DNA of 9,936 nt from an uncultured Sphingomonadales bacterium (GCA_903911985.1 CAIWFP010000159.1:1-9936), one strand, 5' to 3'. Positions 1 to 6,156 are shown, counted from the stretch's first letter. Translations and numbers: made by a program. Notes: generated by a model not told the origin, from the letters alone.

Positions 1-77
1 ATGCCGCGCCCGGCGCCGGTTATCGCGATGACCTTTCCTGCGAGCATGGAGCCAGAAAGCGGGGTGTTTGCCGACAT
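1..77 (-). CDS. Short-chain dehydrogenase/reductase, N-terminal fragment (cut by window edge)
   Basis: Only the first 25 codons lie in the window; the gene continues beyond position 1. The visible protein starts MSANTPLSGSMLAGKVIAIT and runs into GAGRG followed by a partial Ile codon. This is the first beta strand and the glycine-rich TGxxxGxG dinucleotide-binding turn of the classical SDR family, so the product is an NAD(P)-dependent oxidoreductase. The ATG at 77-75 is chosen because AGAGGAA lies a few bases upstream on the minus strand. An internal ATG at codon 11 is possible but has no comparable ribosome site. The gene diverges from the IclR regulator and shares its upstream region, so it may belong to that regulator's regulon. 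Given the beta-oxidation neighbours it could be a 3-hydroxyacyl-CoA dehydrogenase, but no substrate-determining part is visible. Confidence 0.8.
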   Translation of the reverse strand, partial: MSANTPLSGSMLAGKVIAITGAGRG

Positions 78-135
78 GGCATTTCCTCTCTGATGATGAG
101 TCGTTACCGGCTGTCTAATCGACTTCATCCAATCA

Positions 136-149
136 TTCAATATGGCGAA
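136..149. promoter_or_regulatory. Candidate IclR operator, distal copy
   Basis: The sequence TTCAATATGGCGAA has outer arms TTC/GAA, extended by A/T at 135 and 150. It matches the proximal copy at 11 of 14 positions, and all three differences are transitions. CATTCA is shared in front of both. The start-to-start distance is 20 bp, about two helical turns, so both copies face the same side of the DNA. It is the weaker palindrome of the two (4 of 7 arm pairs). Assignment to the adjacent IclR protein is an inference from position. Confidence 0.5.
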
Positions 150-178
150 TTGACATTCAGTATAGTGAACATTATCCT
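150..178 (+). promoter_or_regulatory. Candidate sigma-70-type promoter of the IclR gene
   Basis: A perfect TTGACA -35 box at 150-155 is followed after 17 bp by TATCCT at 173-178, which matches TATAAT at four of six positions. Transcription would begin around 185, at the regulator's ATG itself, implying a leaderless or nearly leaderless mRNA. An alternative -10, TATAGT at 161-166 (five of six), has no good -35 at normal spacing. The -35 box sits exactly between the two operator candidates. Confidence 0.4.
156..169. promoter_or_regulatory. Candidate IclR operator, proximal copy
   Basis: TTCAGTATAGTGAA is a near-perfect dyad: six of seven arm pairs match, the only exception being the G/G pair at positions 5 and 10. 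It occupies the spacer between the -35 and the presumed -10 of the regulator's promoter and ends 15 bp before the ATG. A protein bound here would block RNA polymerase, so negative autoregulation is the simplest reading. IclR-family repressors commonly bind short dyads of this size near their own promoters. Confidence 0.55.
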
Positions 179-184
179 GGAGCC

Positions 185-1027
185 ATGAACGTGAGGCATG
201 ATAAATCCGGCACGGTATCCCGGCCGTCTCCCTCGCCGGCGGTGAGTCAGGCGGCTGCAGTTCTGCGGCTGCTCGCGCGGTCGGGCGAGCCGCTGGGCGT
301 GGTGGCCATCGCCCGGGCGACGGGGATCAGCCAATCGAGCTGCTTCAACCTGCTCAAGACGCTCGTGGTGGAAGAGTTCGTCCATTTCGACGCCGCCGCC
401 AAGAAATACGAAATCGGGCTGGGCGTGTTGCAGCTGACGCGCGGCGTGCTGGGCGCGGATGCGATGTTGCGGGCGGCGCGCCCGGTGATGAATGCCCTGT
501 CGGCGGACCATCAGGCCACTGTTGGCCTGTGGCGGGCGGGCCTGTCGCGGGTGGGCCTGTCGCGGGTGGGACAGGGTGAACGGATGACGCTGATCGCGCT
601 GGGCGAAAGTCGGGAATCGACCCGGTTGCATCTGGAGGTCGGCCAGCGCCAGCCTCTCGGCGCGGGCGCCACGGGCAGGGCATGGCTAGCGGCCTCGGCC
701 TGCCCCCCCGCCCAGATGCGCGACCTGTTCGCCGAGGTGAACTGGAAACAGCCGGTGACTTTCGCGGAGTATGAGGCCAGCATCGGCGCCGCGCGCCTTT
801 GCGGCTATGCCGAGGATCACGCAAAGCTCAATCGCGGCGTCATCACCGTGGCCAGCCCGATCCGGTCCGGCGCGGCGGGGGACGATGTTCTGCATGTCCT
901 GTCGGCCTCTGTGCTCGCGGGCAGCCACGATGCGCCGAGTCTCGCCAGGCTGGGGTTAGCGGTTGCCTCGGCGGCGGATCGGCTGGCGACCGAGGCAGTG
1001 CCCCATTCATCGCGAGCCACAAGCTAG
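185..1027 (+). CDS. IclR-family transcriptional regulator
   Basis: The 280-residue protein has the two-domain IclR layout. A winged helix-turn-helix spans about residues 19-85, with a recognition segment around TGISQSSCFNLLKTL and a wing ending in AAKKYEIGLGVLQL. An effector-binding domain follows from about residue 92. The stretch HLEVGQRQPLGAGATGRAWL is typical of the family's ligand-pocket side, although the later conserved Cys region is not well kept. Residues 119-128 are a tandem GLSRV-GLSRV from an exact DNA duplication. The ATG at 185 has GGAG only two bases upstream; a GTG at 191 would have better spacing, so the start may be two codons later. Length is slightly above the usual 250-270. 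The gene faces away from a divergent SDR and converges on the dehydrogenase operon. It probably represses itself and one or both catabolic units. The effector is unknown and is likely a pathway CoA ester or free acid. Confidence 0.9.
   Translation: MNVRHDKSGTVSRPSPSPAVSQAAAVLRLLARSGEPLGVVAIARATGISQSSCFNLLKTLVVEEFVHFDAAAKKYEIGLGVLQLTRGVLGADAMLRAARPVMNALSADHQATVGLWRAGLSRVGLSRVGQGERMTLIALGESRESTRLHLEVGQRQPLGAGATGRAWLAASACPPAQMRDLFAEVNWKQPVTFAEYEASIGAARLCGYAEDHAKLNRGVITVASPIRSGAAGDDVLHVLSASVLAGSHDAPSLARLGLAVASAADRLATEAVPHSSRATS
538..570 (+). repeat. 15-bp in-frame tandem duplication inside the IclR gene
   Basis: GGGCCTGTCGCGGGT occurs twice head to tail (538-552 and 553-567), followed by GGG that begins a third copy. 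The period is five codons, so the frame is kept and the protein gains one GLSRV unit. It falls near the start of the effector-binding domain, just after TVGLWRA, where a turn between beta strands is expected. Confidence 0.9.
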
Positions 1028-1067
1028 GGCCGGCCAGAGGCTAGGCCCAGGCCTCACCGGGCGTGCC
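1028..1067. other. Short convergent intergenic gap
   Basis: Forty bases separate the stop of the IclR gene from the stop of the minus-strand dehydrogenase gene. A weak GAGGC (1037-1041) / GCCTC (1051-1055) stem with a 9-nt loop is present, but no T-run follows on either strand. I do not call an intrinsic terminator. Termination may be Rho-dependent or further downstream in either direction. Confidence 0.4.
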
Positions 1068-1979
1068 TCAGCTCTCCAGAACCGCGTCCAGCAAAACCCG
1101 CGTTGCCACGGGGGCCACGAAGGCCAGCAGATGTGCCCGTTTGAGAACCAGATGGGGCGATGCCTCGTCGGTCATGCCGATGCCGCCATGAACCTGTATA
1201 TTGTCGCGGGCATTGGCGAGCGCGGCACTATCCGCCAACCGCTTGGCGGCGGCGACATGGTAGGCGGCGTCCGCGCTGTCCGCATCCAGCGCGCAGGCGG
1301 CATAGAAGATTTGTGAACGCGCAACGGCGGCACGCACCACCCCGTCGGCGCAGATATGCTTGATCGCCTGATAGGCGCCGATCGGGCGGCCGAACTGCTC
1401 GCGCAGCTTGGCATAGTCGGCGGCCATGTCGCGGGCCGCCTCGGCACAGCCCAGCGCATAGGCGGCGGCTAGCAAGGCGAGGTGCAGCCCGGCCCGGCCG
1501 TCGCTGGCAACCATGGGCGCTGGCGAAGGATTCAGCACGGCCAGCGTGGATGAAGGGTCGAGGCATGCACCGGCGGGCAGCCCCCCGGGCAGGGCAATGC
1601 TGCCGGCATTCCCGTTCCACAGGCCAAGCGCCAGCGTCGCGCCCTCGCCGTCGAAGATGCGCACAGCATCGTCCACAGCATCGCCATCGGGAATGGCCAG
1701 CGCGGTTTTGCCGGGCGCGTCGAACCAGCGCGCGGCAACCGCCGATGGCAGCGCGGCCAGCGGGGCCAGACAGCGCCCCATCTCGATGAACACCAGCGCC
1801 TCGCTGGCGTGATCGAGGCCGATGTCGGGGGTGGTCATGCCGATCCACCCCATCGCCATCATTTCGTCAAACAGGGCGGGGTTGCGGCCGCGGGCGCCGT
1901 CGAGCGGCATGTTCTGGCCGAGCCATTTGGTGGCCGCGTCGCACAGGGCGATCTGGTCTTCGCTGGGGGCAAGGTCCAT
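1068..1979 (-). CDS. Acyl-CoA dehydrogenase-like small (beta) subunit, short form
   Basis: The 303-residue product has an N-terminal helical domain (LAPSEDQIALCDAATKWL onward) and the C-terminal helical domain of acyl-CoA dehydrogenases. Clear family motifs are REQFGRPIGAYQAIKH (about 193-208) and DNIQVHGGIGMT (259-270). The FSEPGAGSD flavin-side motif of the middle domain is missing. The Glu carried in a FERG/SERI context in the large subunits has no counterpart here. This fits the non-catalytic partner of a heteromeric enzyme, as in actinobacterial FadE27 or FadE29, rather than a stand-alone dehydrogenase. The region between about residues 80 and 164 is roughly 50 residues shorter than in the other small subunit of this window, so the beta-barrel domain is reduced. 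It starts 3 nt after the large-subunit stop, so the two are co-transcribed and probably co-assembled. It is the last gene of the minus-strand operon. Confidence 0.85.
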   Translation of the reverse strand: MDLAPSEDQIALCDAATKWLGQNMPLDGARGRNPALFDEMMAMGWIGMTTPDIGLDHASEALVFIEMGRCLAPLAALPSAVAARWFDAPGKTALAIPDGDAVDDAVRIFDGEGATLALGLWNGNAGSIALPGGLPAGACLDPSSTLAVLNPSPAPMVASDGRAGLHLALLAAAYALGCAEAARDMAADYAKLREQFGRPIGAYQAIKHICADGVVRAAVARSQIFYAACALDADSADAAYHVAAAKRLADSAALANARDNIQVHGGIGMTDEASPHLVLKRAHLLAFVAPVATRVLLDAVLES

Positions 1980-1982
1980 GGT

Positions 1983-3134
1983 TCAACGCATCCTTGGCAG
2001 GCCGAGCACACGCTCGCCGATAATGTCGCGCTGGATCTGGGCGGTGCCGCCAGCGATGGTGGCGGCAAAGCCGCGCAGATAGTCGCTCACCGGATTATCC
2101 ACCCCATAGTGGAAATCGAGCGCCTCGGCGCCCATCAGCCGGACCGCCATGCGCTCGATCCTCTGCCCGAGCTCTGCGGTAAACAGGCGGATGACCGAGG
2201 CTTCCGCCCCCGGCTGGCCGTTGCGGATGACTTCCGAAACGTTGCGATAGGTCATCGCCCGCAGGGCCGAGACCTCCACGCGCAGGGTGGCAAGGTCCTC
2301 GGCGACGACATCATTGCGGATCATGCCATTGGCGCGCGCCTTCGCGATCAGCGCATCCACTTCCTGCGATTGCTTGACCTGGTCGGAAATGAAGCCCGTG
2401 CCGCGCTCGAAACCGAGCGTCGACATGGCGACTTTCCAGCCATTGCCGAGGCCGCCGACAACATTGGCCAGCGGTACGCGCACATCGTCGTAGAAGACCT
2501 GGGCGAATTCGGTCTGGCCGTTCATCTTGGTGATGGGCGTGACAGTGATGCCCGGCGCCTTCATGTCGCAGATGACCCAGGACAGGCCCTTGTGCTTTTC
2601 CGAGCCCTCCTCGGTGCGCAGCACCAGTTCCTGCCAGTCGGCGACATGGGCAAAGCTGGTCCAGATCTTGGAGCCATTGACGATGATCTCGTCGCCCTCG
2701 ATCCGCCCGCGCGTCTTGATGCCGGCAAGGTCGGACCCGGCGCCGGGCTCGGAAAAACCCTGACACCAGATGGCCTCGCCCTTGAGGATGCGCGGCAGGT
2801 GGTAGGCCTTCTGCTCCTCGCTGGCATTGGCGATCAGCGTCGGCCCGCCGTGGTTAACCCCCACGAAATTGGCCCCGATCCATGGCGCGCTGGCCTTGGC
2901 GTATTCCTCCAGCCAGATCACCTGCTCGATCAGCGTGAGGCCGCGCCCGCCATATTCGCTGGGCCAGTTGATCCCGGCCCAGCCCGCCTCGAACAGGCGC
3001 AACTGCCAGCTCTTGTCGAAGTCCAGCGCATCCACCGCGTTGAGCGGGCGATGTTCGGCGGGAACATTGGCCCGCAGCCATTCGCGGCAAGCCTCGCGAA
3101 ATTGCCGTTCGGCGGGGGAAAATGCGATATCCAT
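1983..3134 (-). CDS. Acyl-CoA dehydrogenase large (alpha) subunit
   Basis: This 383-residue protein has all three acyl-CoA dehydrogenase domains. WCQGFSEPGAGSDLAGIKT (about 123-141) is the substrate/FAD signature, IVNGSKIWTS (151-160) follows it, and IAGGTAQIQRDIIGERVLGLPR closes the C-terminal helical domain. Glu243 in LGFERG matches the helix-G position of the catalytic base in isovaleryl- and long-chain acyl-CoA dehydrogenases. The FAD-dependent reaction makes a 2-enoyl-CoA and passes electrons to an electron-transfer flavoprotein in the cytoplasm. Sequence style is closest to FadE26/FadE28-type alpha subunits of steroid side-chain dehydrogenases. The ATG shares one base with the crotonase stop (TGATG), which implies translational coupling, and the small subunit follows immediately. 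Substrate is inferred from context only. Confidence 0.93.
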   Translation of the reverse strand: MDIAFSPAERQFREACREWLRANVPAEHRPLNAVDALDFDKSWQLRLFEAGWAGINWPSEYGGRGLTLIEQVIWLEEYAKASAPWIGANFVGVNHGGPTLIANASEEQKAYHLPRILKGEAIWCQGFSEPGAGSDLAGIKTRGRIEGDEIIVNGSKIWTSFAHVADWQELVLRTEEGSEKHKGLSWVICDMKAPGITVTPITKMNGQTEFAQVFYDDVRVPLANVVGGLGNGWKVAMSTLGFERGTGFISDQVKQSQEVDALIAKARANGMIRNDVVAEDLATLRVEVSALRAMTYRNVSEVIRNGQPGAEASVIRLFTAELGQRIERMAVRLMGAEALDFHYGVDNPVSDYLRGFAATIAGGTAQIQRDIIGERVLGLPRMR

Positions 3135-3898
3135 CAGCTTTGCTCTTTCCCTGCGGACGCGCCAAGCGGGCGGCCCTTTTCGCGCAGCCTGGGGTCAAAA
3201 CCCGCATTGCGCATCAGTTCGTGGTTGAGGCCGCCGGATAGCGTCATGCCATCCGTATCATAGACCAGCCGCTTGTTCTCGGCATTGCTGTGCCAGCTGT
3301 TGGCCATGATCGTGGCGCAGAGCGAGGCAACGGCGGCGTCCAGTTCGGCATCGGGCACGCAGAGATTGGCCAGCCCCATGAAGGCGGCCTCCTCGCCCGT
3401 ATAGGGGCGGCAGGTGAGCATCATCTCCAGCGCCCTGGCCTGTCCGACGCGGCGCGGCAGGCGCTGCGACAGGCCCCAGCCGGGAACCAGACCCCATTTG
3501 CCATGGGTGTCGGCAAAGCGCGCGGAATGGCCCGCGACGATGAAATCGGCGGCAAGGGCGAATTCCAGCCCGCCCGTGTAGCAGGTGCCCTGAACCGCGG
3601 CGATCACCGGCTGACGCAGTTTCGTCAAAGCCTCGATGCCCAGCATCTCCTGCCGCAGCCAGCCCAGCGCGTCGGCATGGGGTTCTTCCTTGAGATCATG
3701 CCCGGCGCAGAAATGGTCGCCCGCGCCCCGGATCACGACCATGCCAATATCCGCGCCATTCGCCGCGATGTCACGGACATGATCGCGAAAGGCCCGGAAC
3801 AGCGGGCGGTTGACCGCATTGCGCTGATCCGGCCGATTGAGCGTGAGCGTGCAGATGCCGCCGGCATCCTCGCGCAGGACGGGGCTTTGCCCGGTCAT
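3134..3898 (-). CDS. Enoyl-CoA hydratase/isomerase (crotonase) family protein
   Basis: This 254-residue crotonase shows the expected order of motifs. LNRPDQRNAVN (20-30) comes first. HFCAGHDLKE (62-71) forms one side of the CoA/oxyanion site. QGTCYTGGLEFALAADF (103-119) carries Glu112, equivalent to the first catalytic Glu (Glu144 of rat mitochondrial hydratase). HGKWGLVPGWGLSQRLPRRVG (132-152) follows. The second catalytic Glu (rat Glu164) is aligned by the following GxxP to His132, so this is not a textbook two-Glu hydratase. It could hydrate 2-enoyl-CoA by a one-Glu mechanism, or isomerise or hydrolyse. The motif NAENKRLVYDTDGMTLSGGL near the C-terminus is a subfamily hallmark I do not link to a known substrate. 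It overlaps the SDR stop by ATGA and the dehydrogenase start by one base, so it is fully embedded in the operon. Confidence 0.9.
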   Translation of the reverse strand: MTGQSPVLREDAGGICTLTLNRPDQRNAVNRPLFRAFRDHVRDIAANGADIGMVVIRGAGDHFCAGHDLKEEPHADALGWLRQEMLGIEALTKLRQPVIAAVQGTCYTGGLEFALAADFIVAGHSARFADTHGKWGLVPGWGLSQRLPRRVGQARALEMMLTCRPYTGEEAAFMGLANLCVPDAELDAAVASLCATIMANSWHSNAENKRLVYDTDGMTLSGGLNHELMRNAGFDPRLREKGRPLGASAGKEQS

Positions 3899-4764
3899 TT
3901 GTCACCCCGGGTTTTGGAGATGGCATCGGTGGCGGTGCCTTCCTCGCGGGCCTTGCGGCCGAACTGTTCGCGGATGGGCACGAATTCCGGCATCACCAGC
4001 GAACGGCGCAGCCAGTTGGCGCCATCCACCACCAGCGTGTGCCCGCTGATATAGGAGGCATAGGGCGAGCACAGGAAGGTCGCCGCCCAGCCCAGCTCGC
4101 GCACCTCGCCCACGCGGTGCTGGGTCATGTGGGTGGGCAGATCCTTGTGCGGGAAGCGGCCCGGCGCCAGACAGTTCACGCGGATGTCGTCGGGCGCCCA
4201 TTCAACGGCAAGGCGTTGCGTCAGGTTGGTCACGCCCGCCTTGGCGGCGGCGCTGTGCGAAGTGCCCGGCCCGCCGGTCCAGCTGTAGGTCGCGCCGATA
4301 TTGAGGATCGAGCCCCCCTTGCCCGCCGCCAGCCGCCGCAGCGCGAATTCGCGGCTGCAGTTGAAGGTGCCGTTCAGCACGATATCCACCACGGTGCGAA
4401 AGCCGTTGGGCGACATTTCCTCGGCGGGGGCGGGAAAATTGCCGGCGGCGTTGTTGATCAGCACATCGACCGGGCCCAGCCTGGCCTCGATCTCGTCAAA
4501 GGCGCGGGCGATGGCTTCGGGGTCGCGAACGTCGCAGGCCACGGCGATGGCCTTGGCGCCAACCGCCTCCATCGCCTCGACCCCGGCGGAAAGGTGCTCC
4601 GGCTTGCGGCTGAGAATCGCGATACTGGCGCCGAGCCGCGCGAATTCCAGCGCAATGCCCTTGCCAAGCCCGGTGCCACCGCCAGTGACCGCGACAACCT
4701 GCCCGTCAAATGTTCCGGCAGGCAGGGCCGATTTGCCCAAAGCGGGCGGTGGTGAAAGTGGCAT
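3895..4764 (-). CDS. SDR resembling 2,4-dienoyl-CoA reductase (DECR type)
   Basis: The product has 289 residues. The SDR core begins at about residue 21 with VVAVTGGGTGLGKG (23-36), the NADP-binding turn, and LSRKPEHL (51-58), whose Arg/Lys suit NADPH. NNAAGNF (104-110) and DIVLNGTFN (127-135) closely match human mitochondrial and peroxisomal 2,4-dienoyl-CoA reductases. The classical YxxxK Tyr is absent: the tetrad Lys is K175 in SHSAAAKAG and Ser171 stands at the Tyr position. Tyr160 in GATYSW lies 15 residues before the Lys, the same spacing as Tyr199/Lys214 of human DECR1, and N131 matches its Asn. The likely reaction is NADPH-dependent reduction of a 2,4-dienoyl-CoA to an enoyl-CoA, needed for unsaturated substrates. 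It is first in the four-gene minus operon. The ATG has GAGGA upstream, and its last 4 nt overlap the crotonase start. Confidence 0.85.
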   Translation of the reverse strand: MPLSPPPALGKSALPAGTFDGQVVAVTGGGTGLGKGIALEFARLGASIAILSRKPEHLSAGVEAMEAVGAKAIAVACDVRDPEAIARAFDEIEARLGPVDVLINNAAGNFPAPAEEMSPNGFRTVVDIVLNGTFNCSREFALRRLAAGKGGSILNIGATYSWTGGPGTSHSAAAKAGVTNLTQRLAVEWAPDDIRVNCLAPGRFPHKDLPTHMTQHRVGEVRELGWAATFLCSPYASYISGHTLVVDGANWLRRSLVMPEFVPIREQFGRKAREEGTATDAISKTRGDK

Positions 4765-4823
4765 GATCCTCGTTATCCCTATTCGGCCGCGTCGATCGGA
4801 CTTTGCACGGTACCGGCGCCATG

Positions 4824-4844
4824 ATAGTCAACTACGTTAAATAT
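4824..4844. promoter_or_regulatory. 21-bp imperfect palindrome, candidate operator
   Basis: Half-sites ATAGTCAAC and GTTAAATAT surround a TAC centre, and seven of nine arm positions pair. It lies 60-80 bp upstream of the SDR start and overlaps the likely -10/start region of that operon's promoter. The size and AT-rich arms fit a dimeric TetR- or GntR-type regulator. The pattern differs from the dyads beside the IclR gene, so a second regulator outside the window may act here. Confidence 0.4.
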
Positions 4845-4861
4845 GTGACGGGGGATGTCAA
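4834..4861 (-). promoter_or_regulatory. Candidate promoter of the minus-strand operon
   Basis: A perfect minus-strand TTGACA (4861-4856) is followed after 16 bp by TAACGT (4839-4834), which matches the -10 consensus at only three of six positions. The -10 lies inside the 21-bp dyad. The -35 is convincing; the -10 is weak, as is common in alphaproteobacteria. Confidence 0.3.
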
Positions 4862-4990
4862 CGCTGCGCCACGGCGCGCGCGCCAGGGGCGATTTTTGCC
4901 CTGTTGCCAGAGGACCAGAAAGCCGCTAGCGCCGCTTACTTGTATTACTACGTGTGATATCTGCATTCATCGTATCAGGAGCCGGAAGAC

Positions 4991-6151
4991 ATGGCTGAAG
5001 CCTATATCGTTGCAGCGACCCGTACGGCCGGTGGCCGGCGCAATGGCAAATTGGCCGGGTGGCATCCCGCGGACCTGGGCGCGGCCGTGCTCGAGGAGGT
5101 TGTGCGCCGCACGGGGGTTCCGGGTGATGCCATCAATGATGTGATCTTTGGCTGCGTGACGCAGGCATCTGAACAATCGAGCAATTTCGGCCGCAATGCC
5201 GTGCTCGCATCGGGTCTGCCGATCAGCGTTCCGTCGGTTACCATCGATCGCCAGTGCGGCTCTTCGCAGCAGGCGGTGCAGTTCGCGGCGCAGGCGATAA
5301 TGTCGGGAACGATGGATCTGGTGATTGCCGCCGGCGCCGAAAGCATGAGCCGCGTGCCGATGGGCACTGCCATGGCGGCGATGCCCGGGGTCGACATCAT
5401 GGCCGATTCGATCAAGCGCCGCTTTGGCATTGACGGCTTCAGCCAGTTCGGCGGCGCCGAGATGATCGCCAGGAAATGGGGCTTCACCCGCGAGATGCTC
5501 GACGCCTTTGGCCTTGAAAGCCAGTTGCGTGCCCAGCGCGCCACCAAGGCCGGGGCGTTCGAGGCCGAGTTGCTGCCGCTGGCGATTGAAACGCCCGATG
5601 GTCCGGCGACGCACACCATCGACGAAGGCATCCGCTGGGACGTTTCGGCCGAGGGTATGGCCGGGGTCAAGCTGCTGATGGAAGGCGGCACGATTACCGC
5701 CGCAACCTCCAGCCAGGTCACCGATGGCGCCAGCGCGGTGATGATCGCCTCGGCGCAGGCGGTGAAGGATCACAATCTCACCCCGCTGGCCCGCATCGTC
5801 AACATGACGGTGACCGGCGGTGATCCCGTGGTCATGCTGGAAGAGCCGCTGTTCGCCACGGAGAAGGCGCTGGCGCGCGCGGGGATGAAGATCGGCGATA
5901 TCGACCTCTACGAGGTCAACGAGGCCTTCGCCCCGGTGCCGATGGCATGGTTGCGCCATCTGGGCGCCGATCCCGCAAAGCTCAACGTCAACGGCGGCGC
6001 GATCGCGCTGGGTCACCCGCTGGGTGCCTCGGGCGCCAAGTTGATGGCCACGCTGCTCTATGCGCTGAAGGCGCGCGGGCTGAAATACGGCTTGCAGACG
6101 ATGTGCGAGGGCGGCGGTCTGGCCAATGTGACCATCATCGAGGTGCTTTAA
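4991..6151 (+). CDS. Thiolase (acetyl-CoA C-acyltransferase), FadA5-like
   Basis: This is a full-length 386-residue thiolase. Cys89 in DRQCGSSQQA is the acyl-accepting nucleophile. NEAFA begins at Asn310, His342 lies in GGAIALGHPLGASG, and Cys372 in QTMCEGGG is the acid/base Cys; all four catalytic elements are intact. It carries out CoA-dependent cleavage of a 3-oxoacyl-CoA to acetyl-CoA (or propionyl-CoA) and a shortened acyl-CoA. From memory, stretches such as RRNGKLAGWHPADL, GCVTQASEQSSN and AGMKIGDIDLYEVNEAFA resemble mycobacterial FadA5, the steroid side-chain thiolase. That supports, but does not prove, a bulky substrate. AGGAG at 4977-4981 and GGAAGA at 4984-4989 precede the ATG. It is the first gene of the plus-strand operon, diverges from the SDR operon, and is followed 5 nt later by the thioesterase. 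Confidence 0.93.
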   Translation: MAEAYIVAATRTAGGRRNGKLAGWHPADLGAAVLEEVVRRTGVPGDAINDVIFGCVTQASEQSSNFGRNAVLASGLPISVPSVTIDRQCGSSQQAVQFAAQAIMSGTMDLVIAAGAESMSRVPMGTAMAAMPGVDIMADSIKRRFGIDGFSQFGGAEMIARKWGFTREMLDAFGLESQLRAQRATKAGAFEAELLPLAIETPDGPATHTIDEGIRWDVSAEGMAGVKLLMEGGTITAATSSQVTDGASAVMIASAQAVKDHNLTPLARIVNMTVTGGDPVVMLEEPLFATEKALARAGMKIGDIDLYEVNEAFAPVPMAWLRHLGADPAKLNVNGGAIALGHPLGASGAKLMATLLYALKARGLKYGLQTMCEGGGLANVTIIEVL

Positions 6152-6156
6152 CCACG

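Larger units (their letters stand above)
78..184. promoter_or_regulatory. Divergent intergenic control region between SDR and IclR gene
   Basis: This 107-bp stretch separates two divergent genes and is clearly more AT-rich than the coding DNA around it. It holds the two dyads and the plus-strand promoter listed separately. I could not pick a convincing minus-strand promoter for the SDR. A TTGAAT (minus strand, 139-134) with a poor -10 about 17 bp downstream is the best I see. Confidence 0.6.
4765..4990. promoter_or_regulatory. Divergent promoter region between SDR operon and thiolase operon
   Basis: The 226-bp gap contains AT-rich patches on both sides of a GC-rich centre. The SDR side (4821-4861) holds a 21-bp dyad and a minus-strand TTGACA. 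The thiolase side (4935-4975) holds TATTAC/GTGATA arms at 4943-4948 and 4954-4959, an imperfect dyad with one mismatch and a 5-bp centre. CATTCA at 4964-4969 resembles half of the IclR operator motif, but no second half follows. I see no ORF or structured RNA in it. Confidence 0.6.

Noticed and set aside
137..631. Minus-strand open frame over the IclR promoter and gene start
   Set aside because: Composition is Arg/His/Pro-rich without motifs, and it overlaps the operator region and a solid regulator gene.
1037..1055. GAGGC/GCCTC stem in the convergent gap as a bidirectional terminator
   Set aside because: Only five pairs with a 9-nt loop and no T-run on either strand, so it is not distinguishable from chance in GC-rich DNA.
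1809..3263. 484-codon plus-strand open frame opposite the minus-strand dehydrogenase genes
   Set aside because: It crosses three real genes, with repeats such as LxxHQPDRHALDPL typical of shadow frames. No domain is seen, and the opposite strand encodes well-conserved proteins.
4964..4980. CATTCA before the thiolase as a third IclR operator
   Set aside because: Only the left half matches; no GAA arm occurs at the right distance.
5947..6156. Upstream extension of the thioesterase reading frame
   Set aside because: These 70 codons overlap the thiolase coding end in another frame and have no hotdog features. The ATG at 6157 has a ribosome site and matches the family length.
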